Positions 28,552-36,027 of a DNA stretch of 64,000 bases are shown here, one piece after another. A program made the translations under genes and the position numbers. The notes under the pieces are model-generated. The model saw only the letters and a list, made by a program, of their open reading frames with translations, was not told where the DNA came from and made no database searches. Source of the DNA: Mesorhizobium onobrychidis (lineage in GTDB: Bacteria; Pseudomonadota; Alphaproteobacteria; Rhizobiales; Rhizobiaceae); NCBI RefSeq assembly GCF_024707545.1, contig NZ_CP062229.1, positions 1,178,001 to 1,242,000 on the forward strand, in the 5' to 3' direction. Every line of letters starts with the position of its first letter. Positions within the stretch are counted from its first letter, which is position 1.

Positions 28552-28823
28552 GCCGTGAACTCATAAAACGCGCAGCCAAAGCTGGATGGATGCTAGCTTG
28601 ACGAAGGCGAGGTAGTTTGCAGCGAGTTTGTCGTAACGGGTGGCAATGCGACGACATTGCTTGATCTTATTGAAGAACCGCTCGACGAGATTGCGCGCTC
28701 GGTAGAGATATGGACTGAAAGAGATGGGCTCCTTGCGATTTCGCTTGGGCGGTATATTGGCCCAGGCGCCCTTCGCGCTGATGAGTTCCCTGATCCAATC
28801 CGCATCATAGCCGCGATCAGCTA
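28552..28823 (-). pseudogene. Truncated IS5-family transposase (C-terminal part)
   Basis: This fragment matches 31578-31849 with one mismatch that I can see (C versus T in the TATTGG(C/T)CCAGG stretch). It encodes the C-terminal part of the IS5 transposase on the minus strand, including the RARNLVERFFNKIKQCRRIATRYDKLA motif region, plus the terminal inverted repeat. It ends exactly at the TA dinucleotide used by the IS630 element. The missing N-terminal half does not resume beyond that element. Confidence 0.88.
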
Positions 28824-29958
28824 GTGTTCCGTCTCTAACGAAAGGATTCCCTTTAGCTCTCTGATGTGCGAGTCAGAGGGCATGTCAACTGAATCGGGCA
28901 TCCGGTTGTCTCCTGAGGATCGGGCGACGCTGGAGGGTTGGGTGGCGGACCGCAACTCGCCACAGAAATGGGTTTGGCGGGCGCGGATCGTGCTGATGTG
29001 GGCGGACGGCGACGGCGTCACCGCGATTGTACGGGCGACCGGCAAAACCAAGCGAACCGCCTATCGCTGGCGTGATCGTTACGTTGCGTGCGGCATTGAG
29101 GGGCTGAAGCGGGATGCCAGCCGGCCGAGCCGCAAGCCGCCGCTTTCGGCCGAGGTGATCAAGCGTGTGGTGGATATGACGCTGCATCAGAAGCCGCCGG
29201 CGAGCACCCATTGGTCGGTGCGCAAGCTCGCCAAGGTGGTGGGGCTCAGCCCGTCGAGCGTGCAGCGCATCTGGGCAGCGCACGGGCTGAAGCCGCATCT
29301 GATCAAAAAATTCAAGCTGTCCAATGACAAGGCGTTCGTCGAGAAGGTCCAGGACGTCGTCGGCCTTTATCTCAACCCGCCGGACAAAGCCCTGGTGCTT
29401 TGCGTCGACGAGAAGAGCCAAATCCAGGCGCTCGACCGCACGCAGCCGGGGCTGCCCATCAAGAAGGGGCGGGCCGGCACGATGACCCATGACTACAAGC
29501 GCAACGGCACCACGACACTGTTTGCCGCCCTCGACGTGGCCACCGGCAAGGTCATCGGCGAATGCATGCCGCGACACCGCCACCAGGAGTTCCTGCGCTT
29601 CCTGCGCACGATCGATCGCAACACGCCCAAGCACTTCGCCCTGGATTTGGTGGTCGACAACTACGCCACCCACAAGCATCCCAAGGTCAAAGCCTGGCTT
29701 GCCCGGCATAAGCGCTTCCGCCTCCACTTCACGCCGACCTCTGGCTCCTGGCTGAACCAGGTCGAGCGCTTCTTCGGGCTCATCACCGACGACGCCATCC
29801 GCCGCGGCGTCTTCCGCAGCGTGACCGACCTGACGATCGCGATCGAGGCCTACCTGGAGCATCACAATGCCGACCCCAAACCCTTCATCTGGGCCGCCAA
29901 GGCTGCTGACATCCTTGAAAAGGTCGCACGAGGGCGTCGAGTGTTAGAGTCACAACAC
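28824..29958 (+). mobile_element. IS630-family insertion sequence
   Basis: About 1.1 kb flanked by TA on both sides (28822-28823 and 29959-29960), the IS630/Tc1 target. The ends are imperfect inverted repeats: left GTGTTCCGTCTCTAAC, right (read inward) GTGTTGTGACTCTAAC. One DDE transposase gene fills it. Its stop codon TAG is completed by the right-hand TA. Confidence 0.85.
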
Positions 29959-29961
29959 TAG
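28864..29961 (+). CDS. IS630-family transposase
   Basis: A 365-residue DDE transposase. It has N-terminal helix-turn-helix domains (TAIVRATGKTKRTAYRWRDRY, WSVRKLAKVVGLSPSSVQRIW) and a catalytic core with Asp in LCVDEKSQIQALDRTQPG, Asp in VVDNYATHKHPKV and Glu in WLNQVERFFGLIT. It appears intact, so the element may still be mobile. ATG 28882 is an alternative start. The last codon is followed by TAG made from the target TA. Confidence 0.92.
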   Translation: MCESEGMSTESGIRLSPEDRATLEGWVADRNSPQKWVWRARIVLMWADGDGVTAIVRATGKTKRTAYRWRDRYVACGIEGLKRDASRPSRKPPLSAEVIKRVVDMTLHQKPPASTHWSVRKLAKVVGLSPSSVQRIWAAHGLKPHLIKKFKLSNDKAFVEKVQDVVGLYLNPPDKALVLCVDEKSQIQALDRTQPGLPIKKGRAGTMTHDYKRNGTTTLFAALDVATGKVIGECMPRHRHQEFLRFLRTIDRNTPKHFALDLVVDNYATHKHPKVKAWLARHKRFRLHFTPTSGSWLNQVERFFGLITDDAIRRGVFRSVTDLTIAIEAYLEHHNADPKPFIWAAKAADILEKVARGRRVLESQH

Positions 29962-29975
29962 GTTGGCAGATAGAA

Positions 29976-30083
29976 ATGAGCAGTGGTGTGTTAATGGTTC
30001 TGAAGTTTTCGAAAGAACAGTTTCGCGCACTCGATGCCCAGATGACCGAAGTCAGGCAACTTGTAGATCGGACTGTTCAGTAG
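29976..30083 (+). CDS. Small ORF, 35 residues, unknown
   Basis: Starts at ATG 29976, 16 bases right of the IS630 target, and ends at TAG 30083. The predicted peptide holds KFSKEQFRALDAQMTEVRQL, an amphipathic helical pattern that looks coding. A 7-bp GC inverted repeat (30093-30099, 30112-30118) just behind it looks like a terminator. It may be a whole small gene or the C-terminal end of a longer one cut by the insertion. Confidence 0.4.
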   Translation: MSSGVLMVLKFSKEQFRALDAQMTEVRQLVDRTVQ

Positions 30084-30092
30084 GCGCGGAAA

Positions 30093-30118
30093 AGCCCGCC
30101 ACCGTGAGGCAGCGGGCT
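30093..30118 (+). terminator. Possible terminator after the small ORF
   Basis: Inverted repeat AGCCCGC (30093-30099) and GCGGGCT (30112-30118) with a 12-nt loop, ten bases after the stop codon of the 35-residue ORF. There is no good T-run. Confidence 0.35.
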
Positions 30119-30183
30119 CGAACGTTTGAACCATTTCGCAGTCTCAGCATTGAAGCTATATTACGTCGCGGAGGCGAAGGGCG

Positions 30184-30585
30184 ATGGATACAGTAACGTC
30201 TGCCATTATGGTGCTGTTGTCGTGCAGTCCCGATTTGATGCTATGCCGAGCGCCGGCCGCGAAGCCCACGATCTTTTCGACCACGTCCCAATGCGAACAA
30301 GCGCTGACTGATCAGATATCGAGAGTTCCGCGCGCTGGTCAAAAAACGGTTGGACGTTGCCAGGCGATCAGAGATGAGAATGATATCGCGAGATGGGGCG
30401 TCTCGCCGAATGGCGAGCTATTCTATGCCAGCGCGACGGACGTGACCGAGACAGTAGCCTCGACCGCGACCGTTGCCCCTGCCCCTGCAAAGAGCGGACC
30501 TATTACTGTGCGCGTCACGCGTGGTAACGGTTCCGGCGCGGCGACAACGTCGTCGTACACTGTGCTTCGCTCCGACTCAAAGTGA
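30184..30585 (+). CDS. Hypothetical protein with four cysteines
   Basis: A 133-residue protein of unknown function. The N-terminal half has paired cysteines (LLSCSPDLMLCR, SQCEQAL, VGRCQAI) and resembles small proteins scattered through rhizobial accessory regions. The C-terminal half is rich in Thr, Val, Ala and Ser (TETVASTATVAPAPAKS). A GGAGG sequence about ten bases upstream supports the ATG. There is no clear signal peptide. Base composition is less GC-rich than the core genes. Confidence 0.55.
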   Translation: MDTVTSAIMVLLSCSPDLMLCRAPAAKPTIFSTTSQCEQALTDQISRVPRAGQKTVGRCQAIRDENDIARWGVSPNGELFYASATDVTETVASTATVAPAPAKSGPITVRVTRGNGSGAATTSSYTVLRSDSK

Positions 30586-30832
30586 GCTAAAAAGCCGGCG
30601 TTCGAGTTCATCCCCGAGAACGGCGGCGGTGCCGGGGTGAGGAGGAAGTCGGCAGCGCCCGCCGTCCTGCCCGACGGCGAGGCCGGCATCATCGAAAACA
30701 ACGAAATGTAGGCGCGATTGCGGAGTGTATCGTGTTACACAATCCCCAATTGCTGGACTCGCGCGATGCACCGGCAGTTAATTTCTGCGTCACGCCAAAG
30801 GGGAAAAGGCCGCGAACTGTGGGAGGACTTCG
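30586..30832 (+). other. Intergenic stretch with a coding-like fragment
   Basis: Between the hypothetical gene and the cytochrome. An open frame from about 30590 to TAG at 30710 encodes FEFIPENGGGAGVRRKSAAP and ends in GEAGIIENNEM. It has no start codon in frame, so it looks like the C-terminal remnant of a lost gene. The rest (30711-30832) probably holds the cytochrome promoter. Confidence 0.35.
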
Positions 30833-31195
30833 ATGATCAAGAAACTTACTCGACACGTCCGGGCGCATAGTATGCGTGGTTTGATCCTTGGCCTGGCTGC
30901 CCTCGTGGTCACCTCGTCATTTGTGCAGGCAGCAGGCGACAGCATCGCCGGCCGGAAAGTCATGACGCAATGCCAAGTGTGCCACGGCAAGGATGGCATC
31001 GGCAAACTGTCTTACACGCCCAATATCTCCGGGCAGAAGTACGAGTATCTCGTCCACTCGCTGATGGCTTACAAGATCGGACAGCGCAAGAGTCAAATGA
31101 TGTCGGCGGTCGTCAAGAACCTGAGCGATGAAGACATCGCCAATGTTGCGGCTTACTATGCCGCGATCAAGATTACCGTCGAAGCTCCGCAGTGA
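30833..31195 (+). CDS. Class I c-type cytochrome, periplasmic
   Basis: A 120-residue exported cytochrome. A signal sequence (MRGLILGLAALVVTSSFVQA, about residues 14-33) precedes one heme site, CQVCH (residues 47-51). The methionine ligand is probably in RKSQMMSAVV. The C-terminal helix has LSDEDIANVAAYYAAIK, typical of small c553/c5-like electron carriers. A GGGAGGA site precedes the ATG. It has no linked oxidase or reductase, so its redox partner is unknown. Possibly island cargo. Confidence 0.85.
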   Translation: MIKKLTRHVRAHSMRGLILGLAALVVTSSFVQAAGDSIAGRKVMTQCQVCHGKDGIGKLSYTPNISGQKYEYLVHSLMAYKIGQRKSQMMSAVVKNLSDEDIANVAAYYAAIKITVEAPQ

Positions 31196-31231
31196 CTGAC
31201 ACAACGTAGGTCGTCACCGGCTTGTCGGTCA

Positions 31232-31489
31232 TCATCCACCTTTGGCCTTGCCGTAGCCGGTCGGGCTGGTGTCGGGAGTGTAGATCGTCCCCACTCTCTT
31301 GCTGCCGCACTTGGCGCATTTCAGCTTCGGAATGAGGTCATCTGCCGTTGCCGGCGCGTCCGGTCCGTATCGATCGCGCCGCTTTACCAAGTCGAGCACC
31401 TGGCTATGGTTGCAGGGCGCGTGATGGCAAAACGCCCTCACCGTCATCTTCGCGTCGATCAGAGATTGAAACGTCCAGCCCTTCGCCAT
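31232..31489 (-). CDS. Small zinc-ribbon-like protein
   Basis: An 85-residue protein with cysteine/histidine clusters FCHHAPCNHSQVLDL and LKCAKCGSKRVG, which could bind one zinc. A basic, glycine-rich end follows. Proteins of this size and pattern occur in rhizobial accessory DNA, but I know no function for them. It lies between the cytochrome and the second IS5 copy. Confidence 0.6.
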   Translation of the reverse strand: MAKGWTFQSLIDAKMTVRAFCHHAPCNHSQVLDLVKRRDRYGPDAPATADDLIPKLKCAKCGSKRVGTIYTPDTSPTGYGKAKGG

Positions 31490-31573
31490 CCGGTCGATAT
31501 AGTGCGGGGCAGTTCAGTCCCCAAGCTAGGCTCATCCAATTTGAAAGGCAGAGGAGCGAGCCCTTTGGTTTTA

Positions 31574-32336
31574 CTAGGCCGTGAACTCATAAAACGCGCA
31601 GCCAAAGCTGGATGGATGCTAGCTTGACGAAGGCGAGGTAGTTTGCAGCGAGTTTGTCGTAACGGGTGGCAATGCGACGACATTGCTTGATCTTATTGAA
31701 GAACCGCTCGACGAGATTGCGCGCTCGGTAGAGATATGGACTGAAAGAGATGGGCTCCTTGCGATTTCGCTTGGGCGGTATATTGGTCCAGGCGCCCTTC
31801 GCGCTGATGAGTTCCCTGATCCAATCCGCATCATAGCCGCGATCAGCTAGCAGCATCGTGTGTGGATGCAGCCCGCTTAGGAGAACCGAACACAGCCGGT
31901 TGTCATGAGCCTCACCGGGCGTAAGACCAATGCGCACCGGCAGACCATTGGCGTCCACGACGGCGTGAATCTTGCTTGTCAGCCCACCGCGTGAACGGCC
32001 CATTTGTTGATCGCGGTTATTCGCTATGCAGGCCCCGTGCTGGTGGACCCGAACGACTGACGTGTCGATCATCTGCACCGCCGCATCATGGCTGGCAGCC
32101 AGCATATCCATGATCTGATCCCAGACGCCAGCCCGCCGCCAGCGAACGAAGCGATTGTAACAGGTCGTATGGGGACCATAGTTCTTTGGCAGATCGCGCC
32201 ACGGCGCACCCGATCGCAAGACCCAGAAGATGCCGTTGAGAATGCGCCGGTCGTCGACACGGGGAATGCCGCGTGCCTTGTTCGGGAGCATCGGCGCAAT
32301 GACGCGCCATTCAGAGTCGCTAAGTTTATATCGCAT
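31574..32336 (-). mobile_element. Second IS5-family copy, transposase side (left end not found at the expected place)
   Basis: The right terminal repeat starts after CTAG (31574-31577), exactly as at 28548. The transposase fills the element to 32336. A matching inverted end should lie some tens of bases upstream of the transposase start, but near 32383 there is only a poor match (AAGGCC). A near-perfect one is at 36007-36023. Either the end was lost or the cyclase gene was taken inside the element. Confidence 0.7.
31587..32336 (-). CDS. IS5-family (IS427-group-like) transposase
   Basis: A 249-residue transposase read from ATG 32336 (MRYKLSDSEWRVIAPML). It has the DUF4096-type N-terminus (RRILNGIFWVLRSGAPWRDLP) and the DDE core: Asp in VQMIDTSVVRVHQHGA, Asp in MLLADRGYDADW, and Glu in RARNLVERFFNKIKQ. 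Many IS427-group elements split this gene with a programmed frameshift; here it is one open frame and looks intact. The fragment at 28552 is a nearly identical partial copy. Confidence 0.92.
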   Translation of the reverse strand: MRYKLSDSEWRVIAPMLPNKARGIPRVDDRRILNGIFWVLRSGAPWRDLPKNYGPHTTCYNRFVRWRRAGVWDQIMDMLAASHDAAVQMIDTSVVRVHQHGACIANNRDQQMGRSRGGLTSKIHAVVDANGLPVRIGLTPGEAHDNRLCSVLLSGLHPHTMLLADRGYDADWIRELISAKGAWTNIPPKRNRKEPISFSPYLYRARNLVERFFNKIKQCRRIATRYDKLAANYLAFVKLASIQLWLRVL

Positions 32337-32526
32337 GCTCGGACCCACTTACGGACGAGGACCACATCAGCTCCCCACTCAAGGCCTCGTCCTGCGTTCC
32401 GGGGTTAGCACCAATTTGGAACTGACAGTGAGCCGGTCCGACGGAGACAATTGACTTGCGGCCGACATAGCGCGAACTAGGAATGACGCTCATTTAGAAC
32501 GGACCGTAGCCAGTCGAGGAACGGCT

Positions 32527-35500
32527 ATGCACGATATCGCCGAGTGGCTGGAGGGCCAAGGTTTTGGGGAGTACGCGGAAGCGTTCGCCAGGAACAAAAT
32601 CGATCGCGATGTGCTGCCAAGCTTAACGGGGGAGGACCTCAAGGAGATGGGCGTTGCCACGGTCGGCGATCGCCGGAGGCTTCTCGATGCAATCGCCGTC
32701 CTTTCACAGACCCACAATGCGCAGCATGAGGAAGTTGTCGCGGAACCCGTCGCGCGTGCTAGGTCCCCGGAGGAAGTGTCAGCCGAACGCCGCCAGCTCA
32801 CGGTGATGTTCTGTGACCTCGTGGGTTCGACGCCTCTCTCGGTGGAATTCGACCCCGAGGACCTAGCCAACGCAATCCGTGTGTATCACGAAAGCTGCAC
32901 AAAAGTCGTCGCGCGATGGGATGGGCACATCGCCAAGTTTATGGGCGATGGGGTCCTGATCTATTTCGGCTGGCCGCGCGCCCATGAGGATGATGCTGAG
33001 CGCGCCGTCCAGGCGGGTCTCGAACTAACATCGGCAGTGGCAACGTTGGACACCGCAGTAGGACGGCCCCTTGCAGCTCGTGTCGGCATCGCAACCGGCC
33101 TTGTAATGGTCGGTGAAACGACCGGCGCAGGTACGGCACGTGAGCAAGCTGTGGTCGGCGAAACGCCGAATCTGGCGGCGCGCCTGCAAAGCGTCGCGGA
33201 GCCCGGGACTGTGGTGGTCGCGTCGAGCACGCGGAAGCTGCTCGGCAATCTGTTCAAGACAACCGATCTTGGCGAGCAGTCCTTGAAGGGATTTGCGGAG
33301 CCCGTGCGTGCTTGGTGCGTGAGCGGCAAAGAGCCCAAGGAGACGCGCTTCGAGGCGCTGCACGGCGGACTTCGTACACCGCTGATCGGGCGTGACGATG
33401 AGGTGGAACTGCTTATGAAACGATTTCAGCAGGCAGAAGCAGGAGAAGGCCAGGTCGTCCTCATTTCGGGCGAGCCCGGCATCGGCAAGTCCCGGCTTTG
33501 CGAGGCCTTGCGGGCCGGCCTCCTCGACCGGCCGCATACGCGTCTGACGTACCAGTGCTCGCCCTCTCACACGGACCGAGCGTTTCACCCTTTGGCCATG
33601 CAGCTTGAGCAGGCGGCCGACATTCGGCTGGACCTCGATCCTGGCGAAAAGTTGAGGAGGCTTGCTGCGATGCTCCGGATGTCCGCTCACGGCACCAAGG
33701 AGCAATTGGCGGTCCTCGCTACCTTTCTCTCAATACCGAAGAATGGAGGAGAGGGGTCGCCGAGCCTCGATGCGGCCCAACAGACCGAGCGAACCTATGA
33801 CGTGCTTGCGGGCCTCGTGGAAGACTCCTGCGCCAACGGCCCCTCGGTTCTCATCTTCGAGGACTTGCAGTGGTGCGACCAGTCCACGCTCGAATTTCTC
33901 AGCAGGCTGGTCGACAGGGTAGAGACCCTGCCGGTTCTGCTGCTGGTCACCTCTCGCCCCGGCATCCGCGTGGCCTGGTCGGATCAGCCTCATGTCACGA
34001 CGCTGATGTTGAATCGCATCAGCAAGCGTGAGTGCGAGAAAATGCTAAATTCGCTTTCAAACGATGACTTGCTTCCGGAGCGCCTAGTTGAGGAGATTGT
34101 CAATCGGAGCGATGGCATCCCGCTTTTTCTTGAGGAGATGGCTCGGACACTCATCGAGGCACGAAGCGGCAAACCAACTGCCACTGGTGAATTCAAGCTG
34201 GATGTGCCCGCATCGCTTCAGGATCTGCTTATGGCCCGGCTCGACCGGCTGGCCACGGGAAAGCCGGTCATTCAGACCGCAGCTGCGATTGGTCGCGAGT
34301 TCACGACCGAGCTCCTCGGGCACATATGCGACCTGAACAGAGCTGCGCTCCAGAATGCTCTGGACGCGTTGGTAGAGGCCGGGCTGCTGGTCTCCCGCCA
34401 AACCGCCTCGGGAGCGACTTACGTCTTCAAGCACGCGCTTCTTCAGGATGCTGCCTATAGCAGCTTGCTTCGTGATACGAGGAGAGAGCTGCACAAGCGA
34501 GTCGCGGGTGCGCTCAGCCAGTCGCTGGACAACGATCCCGCATTGCTGGCGCATCATTACGAATGTGCGCATGCGTGGGAAGAGGTCCTGAATTGCCGGC
34601 TTCTGGCTGCGGCGAAAGCCGAGAGCCGATCAGCTGGTTGGGAGGCGGCCGAGCATTACCGGCGCGCCATCCACGCTCTTGAACATCTTCCAGACACAGC
34701 GGTTTACCGGCAATCCTACCTTGAGACATTCCTGGCGCGAATCAGGTGTGGTTGGTCTAACGCGACCAAAGAAGAGCGTGCCGAAGCGCTTCACCAAGTC
34801 GACAAAGCCATCGCGTTTGCTGACGGAGACATCGCTGCTTTAGCACGCCTGCAGTCCTACAAAGGAGTTGATTGGCTGGAAGAGTCCTTGCTGGTCAGTG
34901 CAGAGCGACATGCCGGTTTGGGGGACGCGGCGCTCCAGGCCGAAGTCGCGTGTCGCTACGCCTACTTCCTGGGTAATACCGGACGGCTTGTGGAATCGCT
35001 CGGGAAGATCGAAAAGGCCGTCAAGCTCTTGAAGCAAGTCGGAGCTCTGGAAGAGCTCGGTAATTTCGCTGCAGGCGCCGGCCGCTGCAACAATGCTCGC
35101 GCCGGCAGGCTGGACCGGTCTCTGCAGTTCGCGGAGATGGCCCGAGAGATTGCAGCGTCCACCCACAACTTGGATGTGCGCTCGTGGTTTGCGATGGAAG
35201 CGGAGCCTTGGTTTTATAAGGGGCTTTGGCACCGCGCAGTCCGGGTTGTCGACGAGAACTTATCGACAGCTTGGGAAAACGGGAGATGGAACGTCGTATT
35301 ATGGGCTTCGGGTTGGGCCGCCATCGCCTGTTTGAAGTTAAACCGTATTTCCGATGCCCGAGCCTTTTTGGAGCCGGCAATGAAGACGGCGGCGCGCCGC
35401 CTAGATTTCGATTTCTGCAAAATTTATCCGCATATCGCACTGAGCCAATTGCACCTTGCCGAAGGCGATGCTGCAGCGGGATTGCAATCCGCGGAACGCG

Positions 35501-35808
35501 CGTTGGAGCTCGCGGAGCGCGTCACTGCAAGGCTTGAGATCGGCGCTGCTCACCGCGCACTCGGCCAGGCCTACGAGGCCAACGGCGATCGCCAATCGGC
35601 CGACGGGCAGTTCCGTCGAAGTATTGACGTTCTTCAGAAAATCCAGTCCCGGCCCGAACTCGCCCAGAGCCTGCTTGCTTTTGGCAAATTTGAACTCGCG
35701 ACTGAAAGAGATAAAGCCGAGGGACTGCTACACAGCGCTCTTAAACTTTTCAAAGAGATAGAAGCGGACGGTTGGGTCGAAGAAACCCGCAGCGCGCTTC
35801 TCCAATGA
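32527..35808 (+). CDS. SAM domain / class III adenylate cyclase / AAA ATPase / TPR regulator
   Basis: A 1093-residue multidomain protein. A SAM domain (1-60) leads to a class III cyclase (about 85-265). Metal-binding Asp97 (MFCDLVGST) and Asp141 (FMGDGVLIYFG) are present, with Lys137 at the usual adenine-specifying position and NLAARL near the end. An ATPase module follows with Walker A GEPGIGKSR (about 315-323) and Walker B LIFEDLQWCDQ, then TPR-like helices from about 650. No transmembrane segment. It probably makes cAMP under control of the ATPase/TPR part. Slightly lower GC than neighbours and its place in the island suggest acquisition. Confidence 0.9.
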   Translation: MHDIAEWLEGQGFGEYAEAFARNKIDRDVLPSLTGEDLKEMGVATVGDRRRLLDAIAVLSQTHNAQHEEVVAEPVARARSPEEVSAERRQLTVMFCDLVGSTPLSVEFDPEDLANAIRVYHESCTKVVARWDGHIAKFMGDGVLIYFGWPRAHEDDAERAVQAGLELTSAVATLDTAVGRPLAARVGIATGLVMVGETTGAGTAREQAVVGETPNLAARLQSVAEPGTVVVASSTRKLLGNLFKTTDLGEQSLKGFAEPVRAWCVSGKEPKETRFEALHGGLRTPLIGRDDEVELLMKRFQQAEAGEGQVVLISGEPGIGKSRLCEALRAGLLDRPHTRLTYQCSPSHTDRAFHPLAMQLEQAADIRLDLDPGEKLRRLAAMLRMSAHGTKEQLAVLATFLSIPKNGGEGSPSLDAAQQTERTYDVLAGLVEDSCANGPSVLIFEDLQWCDQSTLEFLSRLVDRVETLPVLLLVTSRPGIRVAWSDQPHVTTLMLNRISKRECEKMLNSLSNDDLLPERLVEEIVNRSDGIPLFLEEMARTLIEARSGKPTATGEFKLDVPASLQDLLMARLDRLATGKPVIQTAAAIGREFTTELLGHICDLNRAALQNALDALVEAGLLVSRQTASGATYVFKHALLQDAAYSSLLRDTRRELHKRVAGALSQSLDNDPALLAHHYECAHAWEEVLNCRLLAAAKAESRSAGWEAAEHYRRAIHALEHLPDTAVYRQSYLETFLARIRCGWSNATKEERAEALHQVDKAIAFADGDIAALARLQSYKGVDWLEESLLVSAERHAGLGDAALQAEVACRYAYFLGNTGRLVESLGKIEKAVKLLKQVGALEELGNFAAGAGRCNNARAGRLDRSLQFAEMAREIAASTHNLDVRSWFAMEAEPWFYKGLWHRAVRVVDENLSTAWENGRWNVVLWASGWAAIACLKLNRISDARAFLEPAMKTAARRLDFDFCKIYPHIALSQLHLAEGDAAAGLQSAERALELAERVTARLEIGAAHRALGQAYEANGDRQSADGQFRRSIDVLQKIQSRPELAQSLLAFGKFELATERDKAEGLLHSALKLFKEIEADGWVEETRSALLQ

Positions 35809-35891
35809 TCGCATCAACTTGACGCCGACAGAAAATGTCGCGCGTACGCACTCATTTCAGCAAGCGCCCACGTTCTACCCGCCCGTCACTT

Positions 35892-35990
35892 TCACTGTTG
35901 GCCCATCGGCGACAGTAACTTGGTGACGACGTCGTAGTGGACCGCGCTAGCGGTGTCGGTGACGGTCTTGGAGACCGGAAGCTCGTGCAT
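35892..35990 (-). CDS. Small ORF, 32 residues, next to the right island end
   Basis: ATG at 35990 to TGA at 35892, encoding MHELPVSKTVTDTASAVHYD and a short tail. A weak GAGG lies ten bases before the ATG. It lies 17 bases inside the island's right terminal repeat. It could be a true small gene or part of the insertion-sequence end. Evidence is only the open frame and plausible composition. Confidence 0.25.
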   Translation of the reverse strand: MHELPVSKTVTDTASAVHYDVVTKLLSPMGQQ

Positions 35991-36006
35991 TTCTTGTCAG
36001 CCTCGA

Positions 36007-36027
36007 TTTAATGAGTTCACGGCCTAG
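36007..36027. repeat. IS5 terminal inverted repeat at the right island end
   Basis: TTTAATGAGTTCACGGC followed by CTAG. It is the reverse complement of the ends at 28552 and 31578 apart from the base after GAACTCAT. No transposase lies directly next to it. The CTAG supplies the TAG stop of arsC on the minus strand. Confidence 0.85.

Larger units (their letters stand above)
28548..36027. mobile_element. IS5-bounded genomic island (about 7.5 kb)
   Basis: The left edge reads CTAG then GCCGTGAACTCATAAAA (28552 on). The right edge reads TTTAATGAGTTCACGGC (ends 36023) then CTAG (36024-36027). The terminal repeats match in inverted orientation (13 consecutive bases plus most of the next four) and both abut CTAG, as expected for IS5-family insertion. 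Inside are IS remnants, small unknown genes, a cytochrome and a cyclase regulator. The genes outside (hypothetical at 28065 and arsC) look like core chromosome and would lie tail to tail if the segment were removed. It probably arose by recombination between IS5 copies. Confidence 0.7.

Noticed and set aside
29963..30196. A 77-codon plus-strand frame right of IS630
   Set aside because: It overlaps the more plausible 35-residue ORF in another frame, is Arg/Cys-rich, and has no ribosome site.
32383..32400. AAGGCC near 32383 as the left end of the second IS5 copy
   Set aside because: Read inward, GGCC-TTGAG matches only part of the 13-base terminal repeat, while the end at 36007-36023 matches almost fully. 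Left open as a weaker alternative.
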